DNA of 64,000 nucleotides from Pseudodesulfovibrio sp. (GTDB taxonomy: Bacteria > Desulfobacterota > Desulfovibrionia > Desulfovibrionales > Desulfovibrionaceae): NCBI GenBank assembly GCA_016744135.1, contig JADGEX010000001.1, forward strand, positions 631,029-695,028, written 5' to 3'. The notes below the pieces were generated by a model that searched no databases, had not been told where the DNA came from, and saw nothing but the letters and a program-made list of their open reading frames with translations. Position 1 is the first letter of the stretch. Every line of letters begins with the position of its first letter. Made by a program: the position numbers and the translations under genes. Of the stretch, positions 18,527 through 29,900 are shown in pieces.

Positions 18527-18557
18527 CGGGGCAGGGAAAATCCCTGCCCCGTTTTTT
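18527..18557 (+). terminator. Attenuating terminator after the binding-protein gene
   Basis: An 11-bp GC-rich stem (CGGGGCAGGGA with complement), a 3-base loop and then six T. It sits inside the operon, 20 bases after the binding-protein stop and 23 before the permease start, so it should let through only part of the transcripts. Confidence 0.85.
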
Positions 18558-18580
18558 CACCTGTTAAAACGGTCTAAATA

Positions 18581-19240
18581 ATGAATTACGATTTCAACTA
18601 CCAGATGATGGTCAATTACATGCCTGATATTATGACAGGCTTGCAAAATACCATCCTCATTTCTCTTATCAGCATCGTACTCGCCGTGGTGTGGGGTGTC
18701 ATGGTCGCATTGGCCCGCCTCTCACACAAGCCATGGCTGAAACGATCAGCAACCGCTTACGTGGAGTTCATCCGCTCAACACCACTTTTGGTGCAAGTGT
18801 ATTTTCTCTTTTTTGGTTTGCCGGAATTCGGTATCATCCTGCCCGCCTTTCTGGTGGGTGTAATGGCTTTGATGCTCAACTCTGGTGCCTATGCCGCCGA
18901 AATTATTCGAGCGGGCATTGAGTCCATCCATACAACTCAATATGAAGCTGCAGACTGCCTGGCAATGTCGTATTCGCAAAAAATGCGGTATGTAATTTTA
19001 CCCCAGGCATTTCGAAACATCTTTCCTCCGTTAATCGGACAAGCGTCCTATCTGGTCAAAGACTCAGCTCTTGTTTCTGTTATGGGCGTCGTCGATCTGA
19101 CCAAGGCTGCCGCCGTTACTCAGGCTGTAACCTTCCGTCCCATGGAAGCATTCCTGCCTGCAATGGTATTTTACCTCGTCATCATCCTGACTCTTATCTA
19201 CGGGACCTCGTTCCTCGAAAAACGCATGAGGAGATGGTAA
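18581..19240 (+). CDS. Polar amino-acid ABC transporter, permease 1
   Basis: A 219-residue inner-membrane permease of the His/Glu/Gln/Arg family. The ABC-contact EAA loop reads YEAADCLAMSYSQKMRYVILPQAFRNIFPPLIGQ at about residues 140-173. About five membrane helices are visible. It is followed after four bases by a second permease of identical length, so the transporter uses a heteromeric membrane pair with the ATPase at 19921. Confidence 0.9.
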   Translation: MNYDFNYQMMVNYMPDIMTGLQNTILISLISIVLAVVWGVMVALARLSHKPWLKRSATAYVEFIRSTPLLVQVYFLFFGLPEFGIILPAFLVGVMALMLNSGAYAAEIIRAGIESIHTTQYEAADCLAMSYSQKMRYVILPQAFRNIFPPLIGQASYLVKDSALVSVMGVVDLTKAAAVTQAVTFRPMEAFLPAMVFYLVIILTLIYGTSFLEKRMRRW

Positions 19241-19244
19241 GATA

Positions 19245-19904
19245 ATGGATATACTTTCATTGACCGGCAACCTCTTTGTCCTCCTTGCGGAACGAGGACT
19301 GCCCGCGACCCTTCTTCTGGCCGTAGCAGGCTTCGTCATAGCCATACTCTTCGGTGTTTTTACTGGCCTCGTCCGGTTCCTCAAAATACCAGTACTCTCA
19401 CAAATTCTTCGCATTTATGTCGATTTCATGCGAGGGCTGCCTTTCTTGATGATTCTGTTCTTTCTGTTCTACGTGCTGCCGTTTTTCGGCCTACGGCTTT
19501 CCGCCCTGACAACAGGTATTTTAGCTCTGTCTATGCATTCGGGGGCGTATGTCTCTGAAATCATCCGCAGTGCTTTACAGTCCATTCCCACAGTTCAGCA
19601 CGAAGCGGCAAAAGTACTAGCTCTGACCACATACCAACGTTTACGGTATGTCATCATCCCGCAGGCCTTCAAGCTAACACTACCGCCCCTTTCCGGGCAG
19701 ATCGTTCTGCACATCAAGGACACGTCCGTTGTTTCTGTCATTGCTTTGACCGAATTGACCCGTGTGGCTCGGGTTCAGATGCAGTCCAACATGGAACCAC
19801 TGATCACATTCGCGGTCCTGTCCGTGTTTTATTTTGCGCTCTGCTACCCGATTCTCCACCTTTCCGCGAATCTGGAAAAGCGACTCAAACAAAAGACTAC
19901 TTAG
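19245..19904 (+). CDS. Polar amino-acid ABC transporter, permease 2
   Basis: A 219-residue permease paralogous to permease 1. It has the EAA loop HEAAKVLALTTYQRLRYVII (about 127-146) followed by PQAFKLTLPPLSGQ, and about five helices starting at NLFVLLAERGLPATLLLAVA. Coupled closely to the first permease and ATPase. The pair is typical of HisQ/HisM-like systems. Confidence 0.9.
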   Translation: MDILSLTGNLFVLLAERGLPATLLLAVAGFVIAILFGVFTGLVRFLKIPVLSQILRIYVDFMRGLPFLMILFFLFYVLPFFGLRLSALTTGILALSMHSGAYVSEIIRSALQSIPTVQHEAAKVLALTTYQRLRYVIIPQAFKLTLPPLSGQIVLHIKDTSVVSVIALTELTRVARVQMQSNMEPLITFAVLSVFYFALCYPILHLSANLEKRLKQKTT

Positions 19905-19920
19905 TTTCAAGGAATATATT

Positions 19921-20655
19921 ATGCCTATAGTATCTGTTAATAATCTCCACAAAAGCTTCGGAGCCCTTGAAGTGCTTCGAGGTGTCAACTTTGATGTTGA
20001 ACCCGGAGAAACCGTCATCTTTGCCGGTCCCAGCGGCTCAGGCAAATCAACCCTGCTCCGTTGCCTTAATGGTCTCGAAAAAATTCAGGCTGGCGAAATC
20101 ATTGTCGACGGGACATCTGTTCACGCGCCGGATACAGACCTGCTCGACCTGCGTCGCAGAGTTGGCATGGTCTTCCAGAGCTTCAACCTGTTCCCGCATC
20201 TGACCATCATGGAAAACATCACCATGCCTTTGACCAAGGTCCTGAATAAGGAATTGGATGAGGCCCGCGAAATCGGACAATCCCTGCTGAAAAAAGTCGG
20301 CATCGTGGATAAGGTCGATGTTTACCCGGACAATCTTTCCGGCGGCCAGCAACAGCGTGCGGCAATAGCACGTGGTCTGGCCATGAATCCCCATGTCATG
20401 CTGTTTGATGAACCAACTTCTGCGCTGGACCCGGAACTGACCGGCGGTATTTTGGACGTCATGGACGAACTCAGCAACTCAGGAATGACCATGCTTGTCG
20501 TCACTCACGAAATGGGTTTTGCCCGCAAGGCTGCTGACAGAATGATCTTCATGGACGGTGGAGTTATCGTTGAAGAAGGCGCACCAAGTCAGCTTATTGA
20601 CAATCCGCAGAATGAACGCACTCGTCAATTCATGCACCAGATTTCCCACGACTAA
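19921..20655 (+). CDS. Polar amino-acid ABC transporter, ATPase
   Basis: A 244-residue ATP-binding subunit. Walker A is GPSGSGKST, the Q-loop is [10 protein letters not shown], the signature is LSGGQQQRAAIARGL and Walker B is [14 protein letters not shown]. The ATG at 19921 has AAGGA upstream; the frame extends upstream into the permease gene, but without a ribosome binding site. It ends 23 bases before the aldolase gene, joining uptake and sugar-acid catabolism in one run. Confidence 0.92.
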   Translation: MPIVSVNNLHKSFGALEVLRGVNFDVEPGETVIFAGPSGSGKSTLLRCLNGLEKIQAGEIIVDGTSVHAPDTDLLDLRRRVGMVFQSFNLFPHLTIMENITMPLTKVLNKELDEAREIGQSLLKKVGIVDKVDVYPDNLSGGQQQRAAIARGLAMNPHVMLFDEPTSALDPELTGGILDVMDELSNSGMTMLVVTHEMGFARKAADRMIFMDGGVIVEEGAPSQLIDNPQNERTRQFMHQISHD

Positions 20656-20678
20656 TCAAGCACATACAAGGAAAGACT

Positions 20679-21599
20679 ATGCAGAAAATATTAAAAGCAA
20701 TTCAAATCGCCGGAATCTTCCCGGTCGTCGAGATCGAACGACTTGAAGACGCTGTACCGGTCGCCAAGGCTCTCAGAAATGGTGGTATTGCCGCCATGGA
20801 AATCACGCTCCGTACAGATGTCGCTTGCGATGCGATCAAAGCCGTACTGGAAGCCTATCCTGACATGCTCGTTGGCGCCGGGACAGTTTTGACCCCGGAA
20901 CAAGTTGAAGAAGTCAAGGAAGCCGGTGCCTGTTACATCGTCACCCCGGGCTTTAACTCCCGCGTTGTATACCACTGTGTTGACAACGACTTCCTGATCA
21001 TTCCCGGCATTGACAGCCCCACGGGTATTGAACTGGCACTCGAAGCAGGTCTGCCCGCCGTTAAATTCTTCCCCGCTGAATCCAGAGGTGGCATGAAAGG
21101 CTTGGCATCAATGGCAGCACCATTCAAGGAACGCGTTAAATTCCTACCTTTGGGTGGTATCAACCCCGACAACATCACCAGCTATGCGAAAAGCAATTCC
21201 GTTCTGGCAGTAGGTGGTACATGGATCGCCAAACAAAAGTATATCAGGGCTGGTGAATTCGAACAGATCACCCGTAACGCCAAAGAAGCCATGGCCTTAC
21301 TCCACGGCTTTGAATTGCTGAGTGCTGAAATTGGCACGGGTGCAGACGAAACCGGTTCGGCAATGCTCAATACGCTTGCCATGGCCTTTGCGCCTACAAG
21401 TATTCCCAACTTTACACCGCTGTCAGCCACAGGAGATGCCCCCGGCACCCTCCGTATTGCATGCAATAACATTCAACGTGCAGTCGTATGGCTTGAAAGC
21501 AACGGACAAAAGGTCGAAGCTATCGACACCAAAACAAATTCCGCGTGGATGACAGATACCGCTGGCGGCATTTCCATCCAACTCATTGAAAAGCAGTAG
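20679..21599 (+). CDS. eda: KDPG/KHG aldolase with C-terminal VOC-like extension
   Basis: A 306-residue protein. Residues about 1-210 are a class I KDPG/KHG aldolase: E41 and R45 in EITLRT and the Schiff-base lysine K129 in VKFFPAE. It cleaves 2-keto-3-deoxy-6-phosphogluconate to pyruvate and glyceraldehyde 3-phosphate, or 4-hydroxy-2-oxoglutarate to pyruvate and glyoxylate. About 95 residues beyond the usual length of 210 form a second domain resembling half of a glyoxalase (VOC) fold (GTLRIACNNIQRAVVWLESNG). Similar long forms occur in some Firmicutes, from memory. The role of the extension is unknown. Confidence 0.88.
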   Translation: MQKILKAIQIAGIFPVVEIERLEDAVPVAKALRNGGIAAMEITLRTDVACDAIKAVLEAYPDMLVGAGTVLTPEQVEEVKEAGACYIVTPGFNSRVVYHCVDNDFLIIPGIDSPTGIELALEAGLPAVKFFPAESRGGMKGLASMAAPFKERVKFLPLGGINPDNITSYAKSNSVLAVGGTWIAKQKYIRAGEFEQITRNAKEAMALLHGFELLSAEIGTGADETGSAMLNTLAMAFAPTSIPNFTPLSATGDAPGTLRIACNNIQRAVVWLESNGQKVEAIDTKTNSAWMTDTAGGISIQLIEKQ

Positions 21600-21608
21600 G
21601 AGCTAACC

Positions 21609-22634
21609 ATGACACGGTATGCCATGTTTGGTGAAATCATGATGCGGCTCAAGGCCCCCGGCTATGAAAGACTCTTTCAGACACCGTCACTTGAAGTAAC
21701 CATGGCCGGAGCCGAAGCCAACGTTGCTGTCGGCCTCGGAAGATTGGATGAAGATGTTTCCTTCATCACCGCACTTCCGACAAATGACCTCGGAAACGCC
21801 GTGCGTGACGAATTGCGGAAACACGGCGTGGATGTTTCAAAAATTGCCCACCACGAAGGTCGTCTCGGATTGTACTTTGTTGAAACCGGTGCCAACCAGC
21901 GCCCTATCAAGGTAGTCTATGATCGAGCTGACTCCTGCATTGCCAAAGTCGAGCCAACAACTTTCGACTGGCGCAAGTTGTTGGCTGATCGGGACTGGTT
22001 CCACATCACCGGCATCACACCCGCTATTTCAGAGACAGCCATGCGTTGCACCCTTGAGGCTATGAAAACAGCCAAAGAAATGGGGCTGACGGTTTCATGT
22101 GACCTGAATCTTCGTGCAGCACTCTGGCAATACGGCTTCAATCATGTAGACGTATACCGGCGCATGATGGAATATGTGGACGTGCTGGTCGGCAACGAAG
22201 GCCACTTCGATTCCTGCCTCGGCCTGTCTGCTCGGGTTGCCGAAAACGATATCTACGACAACCCGTCTGCATATCGCCCGATGGCCGATGAAGTGTTCGA
22301 ACAATGGCCTAACATCAAAAAAATCGCCATCACGGTTCGCCGGACACAATCCGCTGATCACCAGTCCACTGTCGCCATACTCGCGACACCGGACAAAATG
22401 TGGACTTCCCCAGTCTTTGAAATGAAAAATATTATCGACCGTATCGGTGGCGGAGACGCCTTCACCACAGGCTTCCTGTATGCACTCGACAAGACTGGCG
22501 ACTCTCAGGAAACCATTGATTTCGCGGTTGCGGCCGGAGCCATGAAGCACTCCATTCCCGGCGACTTCCTCCGCGCGACAAAAGAAGAAATACAGGCCCT
22601 TGCCGATGGCGCAGCGGGTCGTGACCAACGATAA
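21609..22634 (+). CDS. kdgK: 2-keto-3-deoxygluconate kinase, PfkB family
   Basis: A 341-residue sugar kinase. PfkB features include the N-terminal MAGAEANVAVGLGRLDEDVS and the C-terminal anion hole and base IDRIGGGDAFTTGF. The active-site aspartate is the D in GGGD. Sequence and context next to the aldolase indicate KDG kinase producing KDPG. It starts nine bases after the aldolase stop. Other PfkB kinases cannot be excluded by sequence alone. Confidence 0.85.
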   Translation: MTRYAMFGEIMMRLKAPGYERLFQTPSLEVTMAGAEANVAVGLGRLDEDVSFITALPTNDLGNAVRDELRKHGVDVSKIAHHEGRLGLYFVETGANQRPIKVVYDRADSCIAKVEPTTFDWRKLLADRDWFHITGITPAISETAMRCTLEAMKTAKEMGLTVSCDLNLRAALWQYGFNHVDVYRRMMEYVDVLVGNEGHFDSCLGLSARVAENDIYDNPSAYRPMADEVFEQWPNIKKIAITVRRTQSADHQSTVAILATPDKMWTSPVFEMKNIIDRIGGGDAFTTGFLYALDKTGDSQETIDFAVAAGAMKHSIPGDFLRATKEEIQALADGAAGRDQR

Positions 22635-22658
22635 CCACAAGTATCACAGGAAAAAATT

Positions 22659-23807
22659 ATGAAGACTCTCTGCGAATCCCTGAACAAGATGCCCCGTTCC
22701 GGAATCCGTGTCATCATGGATCTGGCCATGGGAATGGAAGACGTCATCCACATGGAACTCGGCGAGCCCGGCTTTCAGACCCCGGACCACATCAAAGAAG
22801 CCGCCTGCAAGGCGATCCATGACGGTTTCACCAAGTACACTGCCAACAACGGGCTGCTCTCACTGCGAGAGGCTGCTCTCAATAAAATCACCAGAGACGG
22901 TGCTGAAATCGGTATTGACCAGATCGGCATTGCCCCCGGTTCAGTGTTCGCTCTGGCTCAGGCCATGATGGCCGTCACGAACCCCGGCGATGAAGTTTTG
23001 CTGTCCGATCCAGGCTGGCCGAACTATTACATGCAGACCATCGCCATGGAGCGCACCCCAGTATTCTACCCCCTGCGTGAAGAAAACGGATTCGAGCCGC
23101 TCATCGAAGATCTGGAACCGCTGATCACACCCCGCACTCGGGTCATGCTCATTAATACTCCGTCAAATCCCACCGGCGGCGTGTACTCCAAGGAAACCGT
23201 TGAAAAATTAGTTGAATTCGCCAAAAAGCATGACATTTACATCATTTCTGACGAAGTCTACGATAAAATCATATTCGACGGCGAGCATCACTCCCCGCTA
23301 AATATCGACCCCAACGGCAATGTGATCTCCATCTACGGCGTGTCCAAAGCATATGCCATGACAGGCTGGCGCGTTGGTTACTACAGCGCTCCATCAGAAG
23401 TTGCTCCGCAGATGAACAAAATCCTTGAGCCTTACGTTTCTTGTGCTTCCGCAGTCTCACAAAAAGCTGCAGAAGCCGCATTGAATGGACCGCAGGATTG
23501 TATCGGCACAATGGTCGAAGCTTACCGCGAACGTCGGGACCTCGTCCTCGACAAGTTGTCCGCAGAAGGCTTTGAGTTCTCCCGTCCCAAGGGAGCATTC
23601 TACCTCATGGCCAACGTATCCAAGGCAGGAATGGATTCCTACACATTCGCAAAGGAACTGCTCAAGGAAACAGGCGTTGCCACCGCACCCGGCCTGACCT
23701 TCGGCCAAGATTCCGACAAATTCATCCGCTTCTCCTTCTGCGCTGACACCGAGCAAATCAGAGAAGGCATCAATCGCTTCTGCTCTTTCTACAAAAGCAG
23801 AGTTTAA
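22659..23807 (+). CDS. Class I/II PLP aminotransferase
   Basis: A 382-residue fold-type I aminotransferase. The PLP lysine is K230 in YGVSKAYAMTGWR. NTPSNPTGG and ISDEVYDKI also match the family. It ends the operon and is followed by a terminator. An aminotransferase beside an amino-acid transporter, KDG kinase and KDPG aldolase suggests the incoming compound is an amino acid or amino-sugar acid converted to a 2-keto acid. The amino donor or substrate is not deducible. Confidence 0.88.
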   Translation: MKTLCESLNKMPRSGIRVIMDLAMGMEDVIHMELGEPGFQTPDHIKEAACKAIHDGFTKYTANNGLLSLREAALNKITRDGAEIGIDQIGIAPGSVFALAQAMMAVTNPGDEVLLSDPGWPNYYMQTIAMERTPVFYPLREENGFEPLIEDLEPLITPRTRVMLINTPSNPTGGVYSKETVEKLVEFAKKHDIYIISDEVYDKIIFDGEHHSPLNIDPNGNVISIYGVSKAYAMTGWRVGYYSAPSEVAPQMNKILEPYVSCASAVSQKAAEAALNGPQDCIGTMVEAYRERRDLVLDKLSAEGFEFSRPKGAFYLMANVSKAGMDSYTFAKELLKETGVATAPGLTFGQDSDKFIRFSFCADTEQIREGINRFCSFYKSRV

Positions 23808-23862
23808 CAAAGAATCGACCGTTTCCTTCCTAGGACACGGATATCCCGATCAATCAATGCTT

Positions 23863-23894
23863 AAAGGCCCGGAAGGTTTTCCTTCCGGGCCTTT
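23863..23894 (+). terminator. Terminator of the RpiR/ABC/KDG operon
   Basis: A perfect 14-bp stem (AAAGGCCCGGAAGG with complement), loop TTTT, ending in a short T-run. Confidence 0.88.
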
Positions 23895-23943
23895 TTGTCT
23901 GTCATTTATAGCAAAACAATACACCAGATATGAGAAACAAAAA

Positions 23944-23977
23944 AACCCCGGACTCGGCAAATGCCGAATCCGGGGTT
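23944..23977 (-). terminator. Terminator of the giant adhesin gene
   Basis: A 15-bp stem with one mismatch (AACCCCGGACTCGGC arm) and a 4-base loop; a run of T follows on the minus strand. It is 15 bases past the adhesin stop. Confidence 0.85.
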
Positions 23978-23992
23978 GTACATTTTGATTAA

Positions 23993-26900
23993 TTAATTCT
24001 TGTCAGGTGAATCAATGATGGTCTGAATCAAGGAATTCAAGGACTCGTGGTCGCTGGAGATGTCCATGTGACCAGTCGGCAAATCCATTTGATCGACGCC
24101 GTGGAGTGAGTAGTCCGTCAAAGTGATGGTATAATCATCACCAGGATTCACATCGCCAGCCCCTTCATTGATAGTCAAAACCGTGTCATTCCCAGAGTGG
24201 TCGATGGAGATGAACATGTCGCCCATATCATTCAGGACCAATTCGTCGCCGTCACCGAAACCGGATACCGTGATGTCGCCACCGGCAGTACCGATGTAAT
24301 CAGGATCAACAATAATGGTATCATCGCCGCCATCTGTCAGGTTCACCATAGTGGCGTCATCCGCGATGTAAATGAGGTCTTCACCAGTCGTTCCGTTCAT
24401 GACGAATTCACCCGTCGCGGTGTCGGCCGTCGCATCGGTGACAACATTGGCGTTGACGTGAATCGGAATCTCAAGATTCGCCACATCAACCGCACCATGA
24501 CTGTCAGACACCGTGTACTCGAAGGTCTCGGTAACCGTGTGGTCAAGGTCCTGCCAACCATCATGGAGCGTATAATCATACGAACCATCAGCTTCAATTG
24601 TCAGATCACCGTAAGTACCATGAATAGTAGTCTGACCGGATGCACTGACATCGTCACCGTTAACGTCAATAACACTCAGGGTATCACCGGTATCGACATC
24701 GAAGTCGTTGGCGAGGACATCGCCGGTTATAACTCCTCCGTCAGCAAGACCAAGATCAATAGCAGCTGGGATATCCGCAGTGCCAGGATCAGTCATAATA
24801 GCATTTGGAATTGATACAGACTGAATAGTGAAGTTGTCATAGTTGTCAGAAGCCTTTACGTAAACGCCACTAATAGCCCATCCGTTCGGTGCATGCACTG
24901 TCAGAGTATCATGAGAGAGATTTCCGAGGTCTACCTTATTCCATGAACCAACGGTTTCAGTCGAACCATCAGTATAAACAATTCTAATTCTAGCATCGTC
25001 GTTACTGTCAATGTTCCCAAAACGAATATTCAACGAATCTGAACCTGCAGAATCTTGAACATCAATGTAAACACGTTCATTAACGTCTGCACCATCCATC
25101 TGATTATCATTGTCTTCTATAATCCGAGTTCTGGTTTCATAATGCCCACTAAACCAGCCATCCGAGACCCACTCCTGATAAGTCTCTGTGTAACTTGAAT
25201 CAATTCCAAGGCCTCCATTGACTGCTACTAATTCCATGTTGGAACCGGCAACTCTAATTTGAATTCCATCATTACCAACAGAGACAGCCCCGTCCGGCAT
25301 TTCGCTGAAATCGTTCAAAAAAGCGTCCCTGTAGGTGGGAGCATCTCCATCAATACCAGGGGTAACATTGATACCGTGATAACTATCATCAATTGCCACT
25401 GGCGCATCGTTGGCACCATTAACTTCAAAACTAACCGTTGCCGAATCTTCTCCCCCGTTGCCATCAGAAATGGTGTAGGTGAAGGACTCGGTTTCGGATT
25501 CGTCTTGGCCCAAAGCATTTGCGGCAGCCTGATCCGGTGTGTACTCGTAAGAGCCATCACCGTTAATGGTCAATGTACCGTAAGTACCAACAATGGTTGC
25601 AGACGGATTGTCTACACCGTCATTAGTGTTGTCTACGAGGTCTACTGTCTCTGTATCATTAGTGATGGAAATGACACTCAAAGCATCGCCATCGGGATCG
25701 GAGTCATTGGTCAACACGTTGCCTTCAGCGGTCGTGGCCGGAATGGTCGTCTGGGACAAAACGTCCTGAAGCAGACCATTTAAACCGTTACCATCCAGCA
25801 TGGAAGCGTCATTTCCTTCATCGATAAGGTCCATATTCCCTTCGTACTGAGCAGGCATGTTGACACCAACGGCAATGAGATTGACATCTGAATTCTCCTG
25901 AATGGGAGTAATCAGATTCTTCCAACCATCTCCGCCTTCCGTAGGTTCGCCATCAGACAAGAAAATAACTTGAGTAGGATCAGGATCCGGACCAAGTAAT
26001 GCCGTAGCGGCCTGGAATGCTGCCGTATAGTCAGTGCCGCCACCAGGGGCAAACGTTCCAATAAAGGCAACCGCGGCATCATAAGCCGTTGAGTCTCCAC
26101 CAGTAAGGGTGAAGGTATCGACATCCGTCTCATGCCAGAAATTGATGATGCTCACCTTGGATGTAACACCATCAGCCAAGCTCCCCTGCAAAGTCTGAAG
26201 CATATTAGTAAGAGCTGTCTGCGTCTGAGCCATTGCTGTATGGCTCAAGGACCCAGATGTATCCACGATAAGCATGTAGTCAGACGGGTTGGTTGAAGTA
26301 CTGATTCCGCCTTCAGTTACTGAAGTGTCTACTCCACCAGCCAAATCGTTTACAGCGTTGGGGACTCTATTGTCGTCTTCACCGTTAACGGTGACCTTGA
26401 TATCCGTGAAATCGTTACCGTCCTCGGTGTAGACACGGAAGTACTCGTCAAAACTCTCACCACTATCCTGATTCTGAACCTCAGGCAGGGAGTTATCAAT
26501 CTTGTATTCCCACACTCCGGCATCATTAATGGTCAATGTTCCAACGTTTGCAGTCGACAATACGTTACCGTTTGCATCCACTGCATCAATATGTGTGGTG
26601 CTCATGGCACCGTCGCCGTCAGCGTCGGAGAAAGTGACACTGCCGGACTCAACCAAGAAACCATTTCCATCCAAGTCAGCAGGAGCATCTTCATGAACGG
26701 CTCCATCGGTGTGATCGGTAATGCTGGTCGGATCATCCTCTCCAACCACCGTAATGGTGGATTGAGCCGGATTACTCCAGTCTTCGCCGTCATTCACACG
26801 GATGGTTATTTCACGCGTACCGTCTTGTAATGTCTCTGAGTCATTCTCGAAGGTCAGGCTTTGCAGCAATTCTTCGTAATCAGCCTTGGAAGCATCGCCG

Positions 26901-29900
26901 GAGATTGTCCAGGTCACGCTGCCATCAGAATTGGTAACAGTCCCTTCATCAACAAAGGAACCGAGGTCAACATCCAAAGCATCATGCTCTTCTGGTGTAT
27001 AAGTAATTTCAACCTTGGTGATTGTATCGGAATCGACATCCGAGATATCCACGGCACCGGCAACAGAGAGAGGTGCATCACCTTCAGTAAAGGTCGCGCC
27101 ATGATCCGCACCAGCCGCGCCAGGATTTTCATTGGCAAGGACGTCATCAAAATCGTCATCATCAACAGAACTCTGTTGATCATCAACTTCGATATCATTG
27201 TTATTATTAAGACTATCGCCAAAGGTAGCTTCGGAATCATTCGGATTCAACGTTGCATCGTCAAAATGAACGTTCTGAGTCGTGGCGCCACCATCAAAGG
27301 AGATATCCCACTCATTGTTGGTTGCATCCCACACGAATTCAGGGGTTCCGGTAGGAGTGGAACCATATTCGACATCAACCAGGAAGTAATGCAGATCCTG
27401 ACCGTCACCAAATGTGGTGAGGACATCGCCAACATTTGCATCCTGTACGTCTTCCATAATGATTTCAGGATTCACGGGCTTACCGTCAACCATCTCGTAA
27501 ACACCAATCATGTTATGGTAGCCGGCGGTATGACCTTCGAAAGTCACTGTACCAGCTGAGAGGTCGAGGGTAGGAGCGTCATTAGAGCCGGTAATGGTAA
27601 TGTACAGAGAAGCCTTAGAATGAGTCTCTCCGTCAAATACCGTGTAATCGACCTTAATGGGGCCGTCACCATAGACTTCGCCTGCTGCCAAAGACTGGTA
27701 GGAGGACGGGTCAAAAGTGTAGGAACCATCGTCGTTGAAGGTCAGACCTTCGGGTGCATCGGCCGGGTTGTCGAGAGAGAACTCAAGTTCACCAAGTGTA
27801 TTATCAAGATCGATATCATTGTCGCCGACGTTCAGACCGGTCGCCGTTGTATCGTCTTCATTAATGGTCAAGAAATCATCTGCCGCTTCGACTTCCTGAT
27901 TCACAGGGCCGTCAGGCTGAATGTTGATGGTAACAGTGGAGGCTCCATCAGGATCAACCAATGCGCCGTCGTTACCAGGCTGACCGGAATCAACAGGAAT
28001 GTAATCAAAGGAATCAGTATCAGTGAACTCTGCATCGATGTAGCGAAGTTCCCAGTTAGAACCATCCGCATCGGAAACGGTGCTGAAAACTATTGTATCG
28101 AATTCAAAACCAGAAACCGTGATGGAATTGAACAAGTCTCCGTCGCTGCTAACAGAGCCGGAATTAACCTCTTCACCGTTTAGGTATGCGGTCCACTCAG
28201 CGGTCGCATTCTGATAATTATTGCCATCAGGATCAAAATGCCCACCCAAGCCATCGAAGCCGATTTCTGCGTATGAAACGGTTGCGCCATTAAAACTCAC
28301 GGTCAGTTCGTCACTACCGGGTCTATCTGGCCCAGCATTGAGGCCCTTGTCGTTACCACCGTTACCAGTGGCATCAGCAATACCAAATCCTATGTGATTT
28401 TCCTGTCCATGGAACTGTTGGAGTTCTGCGGCTACTCCATCGCTGGTCACGCTGGTGGTTACGGAAACACCATCGCCAAGGTCCATAACGCGGTTCAGGC
28501 CATCGGATTCACCCCAGTTATCAAGAGTCGCATCACCTGCAAGACGAGAACCAAGGAGCACACCGTCAATGCCGTCGGAGTCAGGAACATAGGTCAAACC
28601 ATTCAGATCAAACTGAGTGCCGTTGCCGTCGATAACACCGTCGCCATCAGCATCGCTTGCCAAATCGTCTTCAGTCACTTCCTGACCGTTGTACATCAAC
28701 TTGCCGCCCGTGGGCAGCTCGGTGATCATAACGTCAAGAGCATCAGCATCGTCTTCTGGATCAGAAACATGATCGGCGTTGTCACCAATGCCACCTTCTG
28801 ATCCATCAGCGCCGAGGAAGTCTACCGAGCCACCGTCAAGACCGACGGTCATGGTAAAGTCTTCGCCGCTCGGGGCTTCATTCACATTGCCAATCTGGAC
28901 ATTGATATCAACAGACTGACCAACACCGCCCTGCGAGTCCACTGGGGACACGGAGACTGTGTACTGGTTGTTTGCTTCGTAATCGAAGGTCGCACCGTCT
29001 GCGGTCACAACCTGATTTCCATCGATAGCGAACAAGAGGTCGGCGCTATCAACCGGGTTGCCATCTTGATCATAATATTGGCCGTCAGCACCAAGCTCGA
29101 CATATTCGGTATCCGAAATCTCGATCTTGTTGATGACGTAATGCACATCCTGCCCTTCCATGTCGCTGGAGGCCAGTTCTGCAACAGCAACGGAACCTGT
29201 CGCGTTTTCAACAACCGTGAAAATCGGATTGCCATCAGCATCAACCGAGCTGACAGCCAAGTTGTCAATACCAAAGGATTCATCGTTGAGATGGCTATCC
29301 AAGTCGGCGGAGAATTCAAGATCAACCTGACCATCCGGGTTCGGGATAGTGATGGTCACATGGTGAATCTGATCAGTACCCCACTGCCAAGTATCGCCAG
29401 GCTCCAGATTTTCAGCATCGCCGGTCATCGGTGTAACCGTAAAGGTCACACCATTGGGACCGGTGAATGTACCATCTGTAATCTCACCGTCGATTCCGCG
29501 CCAAGACAAAATGGTCCCGTTCAAAGCATCATTATGTCCCAAATTAATTTCAGCGGTATCGCCGTTGACGGACATACTAAAGTTTTCGTTATCCCAAGAG
29601 TCAATTTCGTAGAGATCAAACTCTATGGTCATGGTGTCGGCGCCATCGGCAACCGCAAAAGTCTTAGTCAGTGTATCATTACCACCGAGGCGACCAAGGT
29701 AATCGGTCAGCGGACCATCAGTTTCAGTGACAGGGACATCGCCTCCGTTGACCAGCCAGCCATCAGCGCCGTCCTCAAAATCTTCCACCGGAGCGGAGAC
29801 ATTGGTGATAACCGGAGCATCGTTGGTGCCGTTAATCGTTACGGTAATGACCTGCGTTGCCGTGCCGTCGTAAGAAGTAACCGTTACGGAATCCGTCAAG

